Assembly: GCA_002405835.1 (NCBI GenBank)
Contig: DHMO01000006.1
Coordinates: forward strand, 1-26,139
DNA length: 26,139 bases
Reading direction: 5' to 3'
Source: Lentisphaeria bacterium UBA4640
GTDB taxonomy: Bacteria; Verrucomicrobiota; Lentisphaeria; Victivallales; UBA1829
Shown: piece after piece, positions 1 to 8,078 of the stretch
Layout of the letters: each line of letters begins with the position of its first letter
Numbering within the stretch: position 1 is the stretch's first letter
The notes under the pieces: generated by a model
The model's input: the letters and a program-made list of their open reading frames with translations, nothing else
What the model was told of the DNA's origin: nothing
Database searches by the model: none
Made by a program: the position numbers and the translations under genes

Positions 1-684
1 GAGGCGCAGACCGTGCAGGTCAAACCGCGCGGCGTGGCGGACAAGCAGTCCGCCGTCATCCCCGCCGGAGCGTCGCAGACATTTTTCTTTCCGGTAACGG
101 AATTCAAAAAAGAATACACCGTCATCGTTTCCAACGGAGAAAAAATGCAAAGCGTCACTCTTCCTGTCATCTCCGCGCGCAAAGCGCTTAAAAGCGGAAC
201 AGAACAGGTCATGCCTTACGGGGCATTCCGTGTCACTGCACTTCCGGAAGGACTCGACTTCAAAATCAAAGCCCGCGATGACAAACGCGGCGATTACGAG
301 GCGAAAACTCCGTGGGAAGGCGACGGCGTGGAACTTTTCATAGATTCCCGTCCGTTCGCCGGACTCGACAAGGGAATTTACAACGACCATGTCTTCCGTG
401 TGTTCGCGAATCCCGCGACAAAATCGCACAAGGCGTCGCTGAGCACGAGCCCGAATCTGGATTCCTCCGCGATCCGCTGGGAGATCAAAGAGAACGACGC
501 GGATTATGAGGTTTCCATACTCATTCCGTGGAAAAGCCTCAAAATGAATGCTCCCGCGGATCTTGCATTCGATATCGCCGTCAATGATTCGGATGAAAAC
601 AAACGCATCTCCTCCATTCCGTGGAGCGGAGACAACGAAAACCATAAACACCGTTTCAACTTCGGAACGCTCATCACCAAGTAA
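1..684 (+). CDS. C-terminal part of a CBM9-like carbohydrate-binding protein (5' end outside window)
   Basis: The frame is open from the first base and ends with TAA at 682-684, so only the last 227 residues are present and the start lies upstream. The final 150 or so residues have the pattern of the family 9 carbohydrate-binding (CBM9/DOMON-like) fold: a W-E-G-D-G-V-E-L-F-I-D block near base 317, a middle strand ending R-W-E-I, a Y-E-V-S-I-L-I-P-W block near base 508, then a short D-I-A-V-N-D-S-D stretch and a tail ending F-G-T-L. In this fold such blocks form a beta-sandwich that binds sugar ends. The residues before it look like an Ig-type beta domain. The secreted protein that follows starts only 13 bases after the stop, so they probably share a transcript. 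The catalytic or structural role of the missing N-terminal part cannot be told. Confidence 0.8.
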   Translation, partial: EAQTVQVKPRGVADKQSAVIPAGASQTFFFPVTEFKKEYTVIVSNGEKMQSVTLPVISARKALKSGTEQVMPYGAFRVTALPEGLDFKIKARDDKRGDYEAKTPWEGDGVELFIDSRPFAGLDKGIYNDHVFRVFANPATKSHKASLSTSPNLDSSAIRWEIKENDADYEVSILIPWKSLKMNAPADLAFDIAVNDSDENKRISSIPWSGDNENHKHRFNFGTLITK

Positions 685-697
685 AAGGATACCGTAA

Positions 698-1624
698 ATG
701 AAAAAATCAATTTTCTTTCTTCTCGCCGGACTCCTTGCCGGAACCGTCTGCGCAGACACCAACTGGAAAGCATGGGTCCGTCCCGCAGAAACCGTTGCAG
801 AGGGCGAAAATGCCTCCTTCACGGCCGAAGCAAAAAAGAAAACAGGGTTCTCCACAAGAATAAAACTGGAAAACGGGAATTTCTACAAAGTTTCGTTCCG
901 TCTGAACTTCCCCGGCGATGCGCCGGCGAGCTTCAAGTACGGGTTCTACTCCCCCGACCTCCCGCTTGCATTCCAGGAAGCTCCGCTCGCAAAAGGGACT
1001 GCCGCACCGGAGTTCTACCTCTATGCGAATAAAGATTTCGAGCTCTGGTTCCGGCTCTATTTCACCGCACAGAATCAACTCAAAGGCACATTCAGCTGTC
1101 CGGTGATTAAAAAACTTTCTGCAGAAGATGTGAAAAAAGTCGTCCTGGATGAACACAGCGACATTCCCTCCAACTGGTTCATCCCCGGCTGGATGCAGAA
1201 AGCAGGCTTGAAACTGGAAACCGTTGACGCCGCGGACCACATCGACGAAGGCAAGGCGTTGAAGCTGACAGTTCCGGAAAACTACAATCGTCCGGACAAC
1301 GCGGCAATCCGTTCAAGCGCCCTCCCGCTTCTGCCGGATACCAACTACAAAATCACCGTCTGGATAAAAGGCAACAGCACTGGAACTGTTTCTTCCATCG
1401 GCGTGGATTCATGGATCGGGGGCGGAGTGAAACACTATTACGCAGGCGGAAGTGTCTCCGTTTCCACCGAGTGGAAAAAGGCGGAAATCAGATTCCGCAC
1501 GCCGTCACTCAAAGAACATCCGCAGCTTGATTACCACGTGACACGCGCCAAACTTGGCTTTCGCCCGAACGGAGGTCTGACAGAAATCCAATTCAAAGAA
1601 TTCACTCTCGAACAGGAGAAATAA
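698..1624 (+). CDS. Secreted two-domain beta-sandwich protein, probably carbohydrate-binding
   Basis: This 308-residue protein starts with a clear signal peptide: two lysines, a hydrophobic stretch, and likely cleavage after T-V-C-A near residue 19. A cysteine sits at the end of the signal, but there is no good lipobox, so a soluble exported protein is more likely than a lipoprotein. Two similar halves follow, about residues 22-145 and 150-305. The second has the look of a CBM4/9-type module: it begins with a trp-rich strand, contains P-D-T-N-Y-K-I-T-V-W-I-K-G, then S-V-S-T-E-W-K-K-A-E-I-R-F, and closes with a strand rich in E-I-Q-F-K. This is the usual make-up of galactose-binding-like folds. 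No catalytic motif was recognised. A ribosome site AAAGGA lies about 8 bases before the ATG. The next gene starts 1 base after the stop, so the pair is co-transcribed. The substrate is unknown. Confidence 0.75.
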   Translation: MKKSIFFLLAGLLAGTVCADTNWKAWVRPAETVAEGENASFTAEAKKKTGFSTRIKLENGNFYKVSFRLNFPGDAPASFKYGFYSPDLPLAFQEAPLAKGTAAPEFYLYANKDFELWFRLYFTAQNQLKGTFSCPVIKKLSAEDVKKVVLDEHSDIPSNWFIPGWMQKAGLKLETVDAADHIDEGKALKLTVPENYNRPDNAAIRSSALPLLPDTNYKITVWIKGNSTGTVSSIGVDSWIGGGVKHYYAGGSVSVSTEWKKAEIRFRTPSLKEHPQLDYHVTRAKLGFRPNGGLTEIQFKEFTLEQEK

Positions 1625-1625
1625 T

Positions 1626-2561
1626 ATGGAACTCAAACGCAAACCCGTCATTCTTGATACCGATATCGGCACCGACGTCGACGATACCTGGGCGCTTGCT
1701 CTGATCATGCGCTCGCCCGAACTTGATCTGAAGGCAGTGACTCTCGTCTCATACGACACCGCGTTCCGCGCACGCCTCACAGCAAAACTTCTGCGCACGG
1801 AAGGACACCCGGACATTCCTCTTGGACTCGGTCCCGCAACCAGTACGGATACAAAATACAACTGCCAGCAGGAGTGGCTCGGCGATTATTCGCTCAACGA
1901 CTGGAAAGCTCCCGTCTCCGGGGATGCGGCGGGCCTCATCATCGAGCTTGTCCGCAACTCTCCGGAACCGGTAACGCTCTTCGGAATCGGTCCGTTTTCG
2001 AATATCGCCGAAGTGGTCCGGCGCGCTCCGGACGCTGCGGAGAAAATAGATTTCATCGGACTCGGCGGAAGTGTGTACTGGAAATATTTTGGCAAACCCG
2101 GACACTGCAGTGAATACAACATCGTCAAGGATGTTGAAGCCGCACGCACCGTGCTGAGTGCAAAGTGGCATTCGATTCTGCTTTCCCCGCTCGACACCTG
2201 CGGCAATATCATAATTCGCGGAGAGCGTTATCAGCGGCTGAAACACTCCTCCGATCCGCTCGCAAAAGCAGTAATTGACAACTATATTCTGTGGCGCAAG
2301 TTCCGTCAGCCGCTCTTCCCCGGCGATCCTCCGTACACCCCGGAAACGGCATCCAGTCTGATTGCGGATGCGGCAGCAATTGCGCTCTGCGTCAACCCCG
2401 GACTTGCGGAAATCAAACCCGTTCCGCTCTCCGTTTCGGATCACGGCGAAACTCTTGTTGATGAGGTACACGGCTCCCCTGTTCCATGTGCGCTGCAGTG
2501 GCATGACGTCGAAAAGTTCTACGACTTCGTAGAACACCGCTTGACCGGACGCGCAGAATAA
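1626..2561 (+). CDS. Nucleoside hydrolase family protein (IU_nuc_hydro fold)
   Basis: The 311-residue protein opens with the calcium-binding signature of inosine-uridine-type nucleoside hydrolases, in the D-T-D-I-G-T-D-V-D-D variant (Asp11, Asp13, Asp17, Asp19, Asp20). A central G-I-G-P-F-S-N-I-A block and an E-Y-N-I-V-K-D-V-E-A-A block follow; the Asn of the latter normally contacts the ribose. Near residue 250 is A-D-A-A-A-I-A-L, which keeps the last metal-binding Asp but has Ala where classical enzymes carry the catalytic His. The family cleaves N-glycosidic bonds of ribonucleosides. The His change and the position behind two carbohydrate-binding proteins leave room for another glycoside substrate. 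No signal peptide is seen, so it is cytoplasmic. The ribosome site AGGAGA lies 8 bases before the ATG, inside the end of the preceding gene, which suggests coupled translation. A terminator follows directly. Confidence 0.88.
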   Translation: MELKRKPVILDTDIGTDVDDTWALALIMRSPELDLKAVTLVSYDTAFRARLTAKLLRTEGHPDIPLGLGPATSTDTKYNCQQEWLGDYSLNDWKAPVSGDAAGLIIELVRNSPEPVTLFGIGPFSNIAEVVRRAPDAAEKIDFIGLGGSVYWKYFGKPGHCSEYNIVKDVEAARTVLSAKWHSILLSPLDTCGNIIIRGERYQRLKHSSDPLAKAVIDNYILWRKFRQPLFPGDPPYTPETASSLIADAAAIALCVNPGLAEIKPVPLSVSDHGETLVDEVHGSPVPCALQWHDVEKFYDFVEHRLTGRAE

Positions 2562-2575
2562 TTCCCGTCTTCCTT

Positions 2576-2617
2576 CTCAGCGGAAGCCTGTTTTGCTCCG
2601 CTGAGATTTTTCTTTTT
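2576..2617 (+). terminator. Rho-independent terminator of the CBM/nucleoside hydrolase operon
   Basis: A 9-bp perfect inverted repeat, CTCAGCGGA at 2576-2584 and TCCGCTGAG at 2597-2605, can extend by further pairs around a one-base bulge. It is followed at once by ATTTTTCTTTTT. It lies 14 bases after the nucleoside hydrolase stop codon. Confidence 0.9.
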
Positions 2618-2648
2618 AAATTCTTCCATCTTTTTCATTTTTACCCTC

Positions 2649-2676
2649 TTGACATTTTTTCAGAATGTGCTATAAT
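2649..2676 (+). promoter_or_regulatory. Strong extended -10 sigma-70 promoter of the regulator-led operon
   Basis: A perfect -35 box TTGACA (2649-2654) and a perfect -10 box TATAAT (2671-2676) are separated by 16 bases. TGC precedes the -10 box, giving an extended -10. Transcription should start near 2683, leaving about 27 bases of leader before the regulator ATG at 2710. Such a consensus promoter normally needs a repressor to hold it back, which fits autoregulation by the encoded regulator. Confidence 0.9.
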
Positions 2677-2684
2677 TAAAACAA

Positions 2685-2703
2685 GGACAGAAAAACGGAC
2701 AGA
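2685..2703 (+). repeat. Short direct repeat in the leader, possible operator half-sites
   Basis: GGACAGA occurs twice, at 2685-2691 and 2697-2703, 12 bases start to start. The copies lie between the predicted transcription start and the regulator ATG. One helical turn of spacing and this position would suit an operator, but a 7-base repeat can arise by chance. Confidence 0.3.
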
Positions 2704-2709
2704 TTTAAG

Positions 2710-3813
2710 ATGAAAGCATCACCGGTTACAAAAGTAAAGAGCAACATTCAGAAGGACATCGCGCTCGGGGTTCTCCGCGAGGGCGACCGGCTGGAGTCCG
2801 TCCGCAACCTCTGCCGGACCTACGGCACAAGCAAGGACACCGTCTGCAAAGCTCTTGCCGAACTGGCGAAAATGGGGCTCATCGAACTCGAAGCCCGCAA
2901 AGCTCCCCGCATCCGTCCGTGGAAGGAAAAGAGAATCGCGCTCCTCTACGCAAGCAAAACGGAAATTTTCTACGACACCTTCTGGGATGAATATGCGCAG
3001 GGCATTCTCGCCGCATTTGAAGGACATCCCGAATATAAAGTCGAGATTTTCAACATTGCGACTTCCGGCTCCACCGCCGTTGCCGAAGCCATTGAAAAAG
3101 AGAACTGCCGCGGAATCATCTCGCTCGGATACCAGTATTTTGACCGCGACAACTTCCGGCATCTCAACGAACTCGGACTTCCCATGGTCTTCACCGGCCC
3201 CGACCCGATGGAGGGAACCGTCAACATCTGCTCGGAGTTTTCCGCCGCACTCAATGAAATCGCAGAACAGCTGCAATTCCCCGAACAGCCCGTCCCGCTC
3301 TACTGCCTGCATACGGGAACCGGTTTGAAAAACGTTGCATATTCGGAAAAATTCTATCAGACCGGAAAAATGCTTCAGAAGCACTTCGGCATTTCAATTT
3401 CCAAAGACGACATCGTGCAGAGAGAGTATGACGACGATCTCGCTTTTCTTGCCCAGATTACGGAAAAACTGCGCCGCAGGAAGCGCCCGAACCTCGCCAT
3501 TCTCGACTCCGACTGCATCGGTCCGGTCTTTTTCCGCGCTCTGCATGACGCCGGTCTGCGTTGTCCGGAAGATATTGCGGTGTTTTCCTTCGACAATCTT
3601 CCCGCCGCGCAATTCACGATTCCCGCATTGACCACAATCGATCTCAGGCGCGCCGAAACCGGACGCCTTGCGGCGCAGCATCTGCTGGACATTCTCGACG
3701 GCAAGCCGGCAACCTCCACACAGCATTCCGCCGCCGTAATCTTCCGGGAATCCTTTCCGCAGAAAACCGCTCATCATAAAAAATATAAAACAAACAACGG
3801 AGAAGCAAAATGA
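2710..3813 (+). CDS. GntR-type transcriptional regulator with LacI/GalR-like sugar-sensing domain
   Basis: This is a 367-residue regulator. Residues 1-70 form a GntR winged helix: G-D-R-L-E-S-V-R-N-L near residue 26, then T-S-K-D-T-V-C-K-A-L-A-E-L as the recognition helix, then G-L-I-E-L. Residues about 75-350 resemble the periplasmic-binding-protein-like domain of LacI/GalR regulators, with the closing pattern I-A-V-F-S-F-D-N-L-P-A-A-Q-F and a later T-T-I-D-L. This GntR-LacI fusion is the architecture of AraR, a sugar-responsive repressor. The ligand is probably a sugar released by the hydrolases downstream, but which one is unknown. The ATG at 2710 follows the promoter closely and has only a weak ribosome site. 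The 3' end overlaps the pseudopilin gene by ATGA, so regulator and pseudopilin are translationally linked. Confidence 0.85.
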   Translation: MKASPVTKVKSNIQKDIALGVLREGDRLESVRNLCRTYGTSKDTVCKALAELAKMGLIELEARKAPRIRPWKEKRIALLYASKTEIFYDTFWDEYAQGILAAFEGHPEYKVEIFNIATSGSTAVAEAIEKENCRGIISLGYQYFDRDNFRHLNELGLPMVFTGPDPMEGTVNICSEFSAALNEIAEQLQFPEQPVPLYCLHTGTGLKNVAYSEKFYQTGKMLQKHFGISISKDDIVQREYDDDLAFLAQITEKLRRRKRPNLAILDSDCIGPVFFRALHDAGLRCPEDIAVFSFDNLPAAQFTIPALTTIDLRRAETGRLAAQHLLDILDGKPATSTQHSAAVIFRESFPQKTAHHKKYKTNNGEAK

Positions 3814-4550
3814 AAGAAAAAACACGGAACAACGGGACAAAAAGGCAAAGAAGCAGGAGAGTGAGATTCACGCTCATAGAACTCCTTGTGGTAATTGCAA
3901 TCATCGCAATCCTTGCTGGAATGCTGCTTCCGGCGCTGAACGCCGCGCGGCAGAAGGCGCGGGACATCAACTGTCAATCGAACTTGAAACAGCTCGGAAG
4001 CGGAGTCATTCAGTACTCCGCCGATTACGACGATTATCTTCCGCCGTATGTTCTCTCCTCCGACTGGTCGACTTCCTGGCAGGCGCTCATCCTGCGGTAT
4101 GTCGTTCCGGGGAAAAACAATTACGAATGGCGGGTGCAGAAAGACCCGAACGTCGCCGACAGCTGGTATCCGGTCTCTGCTGTATATACCTGTCCCGCAC
4201 AGGAACAGAAAAGAGACGCAAACTTCATTTGGCAAAACAATTATTCCATCAACTGGAACATCGCTCATTACGCACCTGATAGTGGAGAAGCTAACCCATT
4301 TCGCCGCTGGCAGAAGATCACGAAGATCAGCAGACCCTCGCAGCGGTACTGTCTCGGGGACTGCAAAAATACGGCAAAGCTCTTTTTTAGTAGCGGTGAA
4401 TTCATTCCGTGGCGGCACGGAAGCGGGAAAACGACAAATTTCGAATTCGTCGACGGTCACGTCGGAAGCGTTCCTTATGGAGTCCTGATGTCAATAAAGA
4501 GCGGCAACCAAGAACAGGCTTACGCCTGGGGCGAACAGAAAGCAAACTGA
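3810..4550 (+). CDS. Pseudopilin-like protein with prepilin N-methylation helix
   Basis: This 246-residue protein has a basic leader of 19 residues and then the type IV pilin/type II secretion start F-T-L-I-E-L-L-V-V-I-A-I at residues 20-31. The Glu at +5 (residue 24) is present, and a hydrophobic helix runs to about residue 45. Proteins of this class are cut by a prepilin peptidase and assembled in the inner membrane. The residue before the predicted cut is Arg19, not the usual Gly. The C-terminal F-V-D-G-H-V, preceded by W-R-H, matches the H-X9-DG tail typical of the large pseudopilin families of Lentisphaerae and Planctomycetes, although here the His to DG gap is 11 residues. The start overlaps the regulator stop by ATGA with a GGAGAAG ribosome site. 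The stop in turn overlaps the ribosome site of the hydrolase downstream. Its precise role is unknown. Confidence 0.85.
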   Translation: MKEKTRNNGTKRQRSRRVRFTLIELLVVIAIIAILAGMLLPALNAARQKARDINCQSNLKQLGSGVIQYSADYDDYLPPYVLSSDWSTSWQALILRYVVPGKNNYEWRVQKDPNVADSWYPVSAVYTCPAQEQKRDANFIWQNNYSINWNIAHYAPDSGEANPFRRWQKITKISRPSQRYCLGDCKNTAKLFFSSGEFIPWRHGSGKTTNFEFVDGHVGSVPYGVLMSIKSGNQEQAYAWGEQKAN

Positions 4551-4559
4551 GGAACTAAA

Positions 4560-7500
4560 ATGAAAAACAGAAAAACATTTCATCATTTCGGCAAATATCT
4601 GCTTACGGGTGCGGCGGCGCTCCTGTGCGGTCCGCTCTTCGCCGCAGAACTCGCGGAATCGGGAGTCCGCATCACTCCGGAGGGCGACCTGCTCGACAGC
4701 AAGGGCAATCCGCGCGCATGGATCGGAACCGACTGTTCCGGCGGCTCCGTCAGCCAGCCTGAACGCGGAGGCAAAGCGTTCCGCGGACGCTACAACGACA
4801 AATACCGCTGGATTTACGAAACAAATGTAACCGCGCCGCAGCTGCACCGTCTCGGTTTTCATATTCTCTCCACTGCAACGCCGGACACCTGCGTCCGCGC
4901 CGTTTTCCCGGAATACAAAGGATTCACGGCGAAAGATCCCATTGCGGAATATGACGAGCTGATTGCAAAGTATCATCTGGAAGGCATGCGCCCCTGGTCG
5001 CTTCACAGCAAACTCATGCCGTACATTTACGACCAGCAGATTCTCTTCTGGAAGAGTCTCGGCAAAGATCACATGCCGGTCATTCTTCAGATGCAGGATC
5101 AAATCACTCTGCTTTCCAAAGAACGCGCGAAACTGAAAGGCATTCTGCCGGACGGTCTCTTCTTCGGTTCCACCAACCACTCCGGCGGCACGATTCCCGT
5201 TCAGATCGGACGGAAGGAGGGACAGGATCTCTACCGGAAGATCTACCGTCACCGCCAGGAGGAGGCGCTCCATTACGGAACCCGCCCGTTCGCCTACAAA
5301 CTCTTCAACGAGCCGATTTACTGGAACTATTCTCCGGAGAACAAGCGTCTGTTTGCGGAGTCGCTGAAAAAACGTTACAAGGATATCGCCGCTCTCAACG
5401 CCGCATGGGGCAGCTCGTTCTCCTCATTCGACGCGATCGCCGAATTCAACGGGGAAAAAGGCGGCTCAAAAGCTCTCGATGTGGAATACCACAAGTTTCA
5501 GCAGGAGCAAGTCACCGAACTTGCAAAACTCCTGCTGAACGATCTGAAAGAACTCGATCCGGAAGCGCGCGTGATGATTCAGCTTCATGGACACGACACG
5601 CATATCCGCGTCTTTCCGCACTTCGATTACTATGCACTCTCCAAGCTCACCGCGCTCATTTCCGCCGGAACCGGAAACAATCCGCTCACAGCCTGGATGA
5701 ATTATCCCGAAGGAACCCCGTTCCGCGATCTCGACAACGTCCCGCAGGACATCCGCATCGGATACAGCAAGGACAGTTTCTACTCCGCGTTTGCAGACGG
5801 CAAGCCCGTTCTGAACACGGAAGCGTATGCGGAAAACACCTTCGAGGGCTTCCGCCGCATGATCTGGCATGAAATGGCGGCCGGCAAGGAAACCGTCATC
5901 GCATGGGCATGGTTCGGACTCAACTGGGGACCGGACGTCAAGAAACCGTTCTCGTTCGCGCTCATGAACCCCAATGCATGTCCGCCGGAAGCGCTTGAGG
6001 CATTCGAAGCGACTCGGAAAGAGATCGAATCGGTCGGCGATATTTTCCTTCCCCGCAAGAATGCGCAGAAAGCGGAAGTCGCCGCGCTGTTCTCGTATCC
6101 GACCCTGCGTTTCAATCATGTGCTCCAGGAACCGGAAATGATTGCATCCTCGGCTCCGATGCAGATTCAGATTCCCGTCGACACTATTCTCGAGGAACAG
6201 CTTGCGGAGAACCGCCAGAACCGCTACAAAGTCATTCTCGCTTCGGGCGTCCACAACGTCTATCCGGAAACCAATGCGCGCCTGCGCAAATGGATTGAAG
6301 ACGGCGGAACGCTGATCGTCAATCAGGGACTTTTGAATCAGGATGAATACGGACGTCCGCTCAAGGATGCGCTGATTCCGTTCCGTGAAACGCGCGGCAG
6401 CGGCAAGCTCGGCCGGATGGAGCCTTCGGGCATCCGTTCACTCGCGACAAGCCGTCTCGCCGGAACTTTCGACGGATGGCAGGTCGCGGACCGTCTTCAC
6501 GGAATGCCCGCGCATCTCTTCCGCAAAATCGGGAAGGGTGAACTGCATGTCATCGCGGGAACTCTGACGGATTTCGGCTACATCTCTCTCATCCGCCCGG
6601 TTCTTGAAAAAAGCGGTGTGCAGCCGACCGCGAAAATCACCGATGCGAAAACCGGGGATTCCGTCCCGGGAATTGAAGTCCGCCGCTTCCGCAATGGAGC
6701 CTTCACCGGCTGGTACTTCTGCAACATGAACGCCGCTCCGAAACTGATCTCCGCCGTTCTGCCCGGAACGGAGGGCTCCGCCATCGTCGACCCGTTCGGA
6801 AAAGAGTCCTATGCTGCGCAAAACGGAAAACTTCTTCTGAGTCTTCCGGCGAAAGGCGAACGCTTCGTTCTGATTTCGGGGCCTGCGGAAGCGCTGGAAG
6901 CGCGGTTCGGCAAATTCCCGTCGAAGAGCGACGCCGTGCGCACGGCGGAATTCCGCAAGACAGCCGAAGCTCTCGCCAAAAGCGAACGCAAATGCCGTAA
7001 ATCCGTTGCGGTGAACATTGCCTCCGTTGCCAACGGAGGATTCTACAACTACCAGAACTACCCCGTTGATTCCATCTGGCAGGAAGGCGGCGTCAAGGAG
7101 CTCCGCGCGTTCCCGTATCATGAAAATGTGTTCGGAGATCTGAAGTTCGACATCATCCGTTTCGATTACAACGAAAACCGCACCTCCATCGGTCTGCGTT
7201 CGAAACAGCATCCGGAGTTTCCGGAAAAGGTTTCACTTCCGCTCCACGGAAAATTCCGCTCGGTCGCATTCCTTCTGGCGGCGACTCACGGCGTCTCCGG
7301 GGAAACCGTCATGAAACTGCACTTCCGCTATGAAGACGGCAAAGGTGTTGAGGTTCCCGTCCGGCTCGGACGCGAAGCCGGCGACTGGATGCTGGAGAAA
7401 AACGGCAAGGAGATCATGCGGAACTGCGTATGGAAAACCGACGACGGCAAGCAGGGCGTTTTCCTTTACGAATGGGAAAATCCGGAGCCGGAGAAAGCAC

Positions 7501-8075
7501 TTTCCTCCGTGGAGCTGATTTCGGCGGATTCGCAGTCCCAGCCGCTCATCGCGGGCATGACAGCAGTTCCCAGCCGCTTCCAGACCGCCTATGCGCACAC
7601 CGTTCCGCTGAAAGATCATATTGCAAAAACGATCCGCGGACGCTTCCTTCCGGAGTTCGGCGGCTACACCTTCAGCCACAATTTCGTCATGGAATTCAAA
7701 CAGGCTCTTCCGGTCCCGGCGGACAAACTGAAAAGCGCCGTTCTGCGCTTTGAAATCCGCAACAATCCGGACCAGTGGAACATTGTGCGCCCGTGGATCT
7801 CTCTGCCCGTTTCGCTGAACGGCGCCATCAACGGCGTTCCGGCGAACTCCGTCCCGGGTGTCTCCTCCAGAACAACCGGACTGGTGAATATGATTCTGGC
7901 CGAGAACAATCCGCAGTTCTTCACCGAAATCGAAATTCCGCTTGCGGAAATGCTCGACGGAACGGACAAAAACGGCAGAAACGGAAAACTTGACAGCATC
8001 ACCTCCATTTCGTTCGGAGCATGGGGACAGACTCCGTTCTCCCGCACCATCCGCAACCCGCGAATCGAGTATTGA
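4560..8075 (+). CDS. Secreted GH42-like (clan A) glycoside hydrolase with C-terminal sugar-binding-like domains
   Basis: This 1171-residue exported enzyme has a signal peptide over residues 1-29 (basic start, hydrophobic core, cut after L-F-A-A). The catalytic region, about residues 35-480, resembles family 42 beta-galactosidases. The acid/base is probably Glu251 in F-N-E-P, followed by the family pattern K-R-Y-K-D-I-A-A-L-N-A-A-W-G-S-S. The nucleophile is probably Glu421 in L-N-T-E-A-Y. Residues about 500-680 hold the glutamine-amidotransferase-like trimerisation domain (Y-K-V-I-L-A-S-G-V then a G-G-T-L-I-V-N turn). About 815-1005 is a beta-sandwich with G-K-F-R-S-V-A-F-L-L and R-Y-E-D-G-K, and the tail to 1171 looks like another. 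Beta-galactosidase activity is only a guess, as this divergent branch includes other specificities. The ribosome site AGGA overlaps the pseudopilin stop. It is co-transcribed with the GH78 gene 3 bases downstream. Confidence 0.82.
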   Translation: MKNRKTFHHFGKYLLTGAAALLCGPLFAAELAESGVRITPEGDLLDSKGNPRAWIGTDCSGGSVSQPERGGKAFRGRYNDKYRWIYETNVTAPQLHRLGFHILSTATPDTCVRAVFPEYKGFTAKDPIAEYDELIAKYHLEGMRPWSLHSKLMPYIYDQQILFWKSLGKDHMPVILQMQDQITLLSKERAKLKGILPDGLFFGSTNHSGGTIPVQIGRKEGQDLYRKIYRHRQEEALHYGTRPFAYKLFNEPIYWNYSPENKRLFAESLKKRYKDIAALNAAWGSSFSSFDAIAEFNGEKGGSKALDVEYHKFQQEQVTELAKLLLNDLKELDPEARVMIQLHGHDTHIRVFPHFDYYALSKLTALISAGTGNNPLTAWMNYPEGTPFRDLDNVPQDIRIGYSKDSFYSAFADGKPVLNTEAYAENTFEGFRRMIWHEMAAGKETVIAWAWFGLNWGPDVKKPFSFALMNPNACPPEALEAFEATRKEIESVGDIFLPRKNAQKAEVAALFSYPTLRFNHVLQEPEMIASSAPMQIQIPVDTILEEQLAENRQNRYKVILASGVHNVYPETNARLRKWIEDGGTLIVNQGLLNQDEYGRPLKDALIPFRETRGSGKLGRMEPSGIRSLATSRLAGTFDGWQVADRLHGMPAHLFRKIGKGELHVIAGTLTDFGYISLIRPVLEKSGVQPTAKITDAKTGDSVPGIEVRRFRNGAFTGWYFCNMNAAPKLISAVLPGTEGSAIVDPFGKESYAAQNGKLLLSLPAKGERFVLISGPAEALEARFGKFPSKSDAVRTAEFRKTAEALAKSERKCRKSVAVNIASVANGGFYNYQNYPVDSIWQEGGVKELRAFPYHENVFGDLKFDIIRFDYNENRTSIGLRSKQHPEFPEKVSLPLHGKFRSVAFLLAATHGVSGETVMKLHFRYEDGKGVEVPVRLGREAGDWMLEKNGKEIMRNCVWKTDDGKQGVFLYEWENPEPEKALSSVELISADSQSQPLIAGMTAVPSRFQTAYAHTVPLKDHIAKTIRGRFLPEFGGYTFSHNFVMEFKQALPVPADKLKSAVLRFEIRNNPDQWNIVRPWISLPVSLNGAINGVPANSVPGVSSRTTGLVNMILAENNPQFFTEIEIPLAEMLDGTDKNGRNGKLDSITSISFGAWGQTPFSRTIRNPRIEY

Positions 8076-8078
8076 CGA

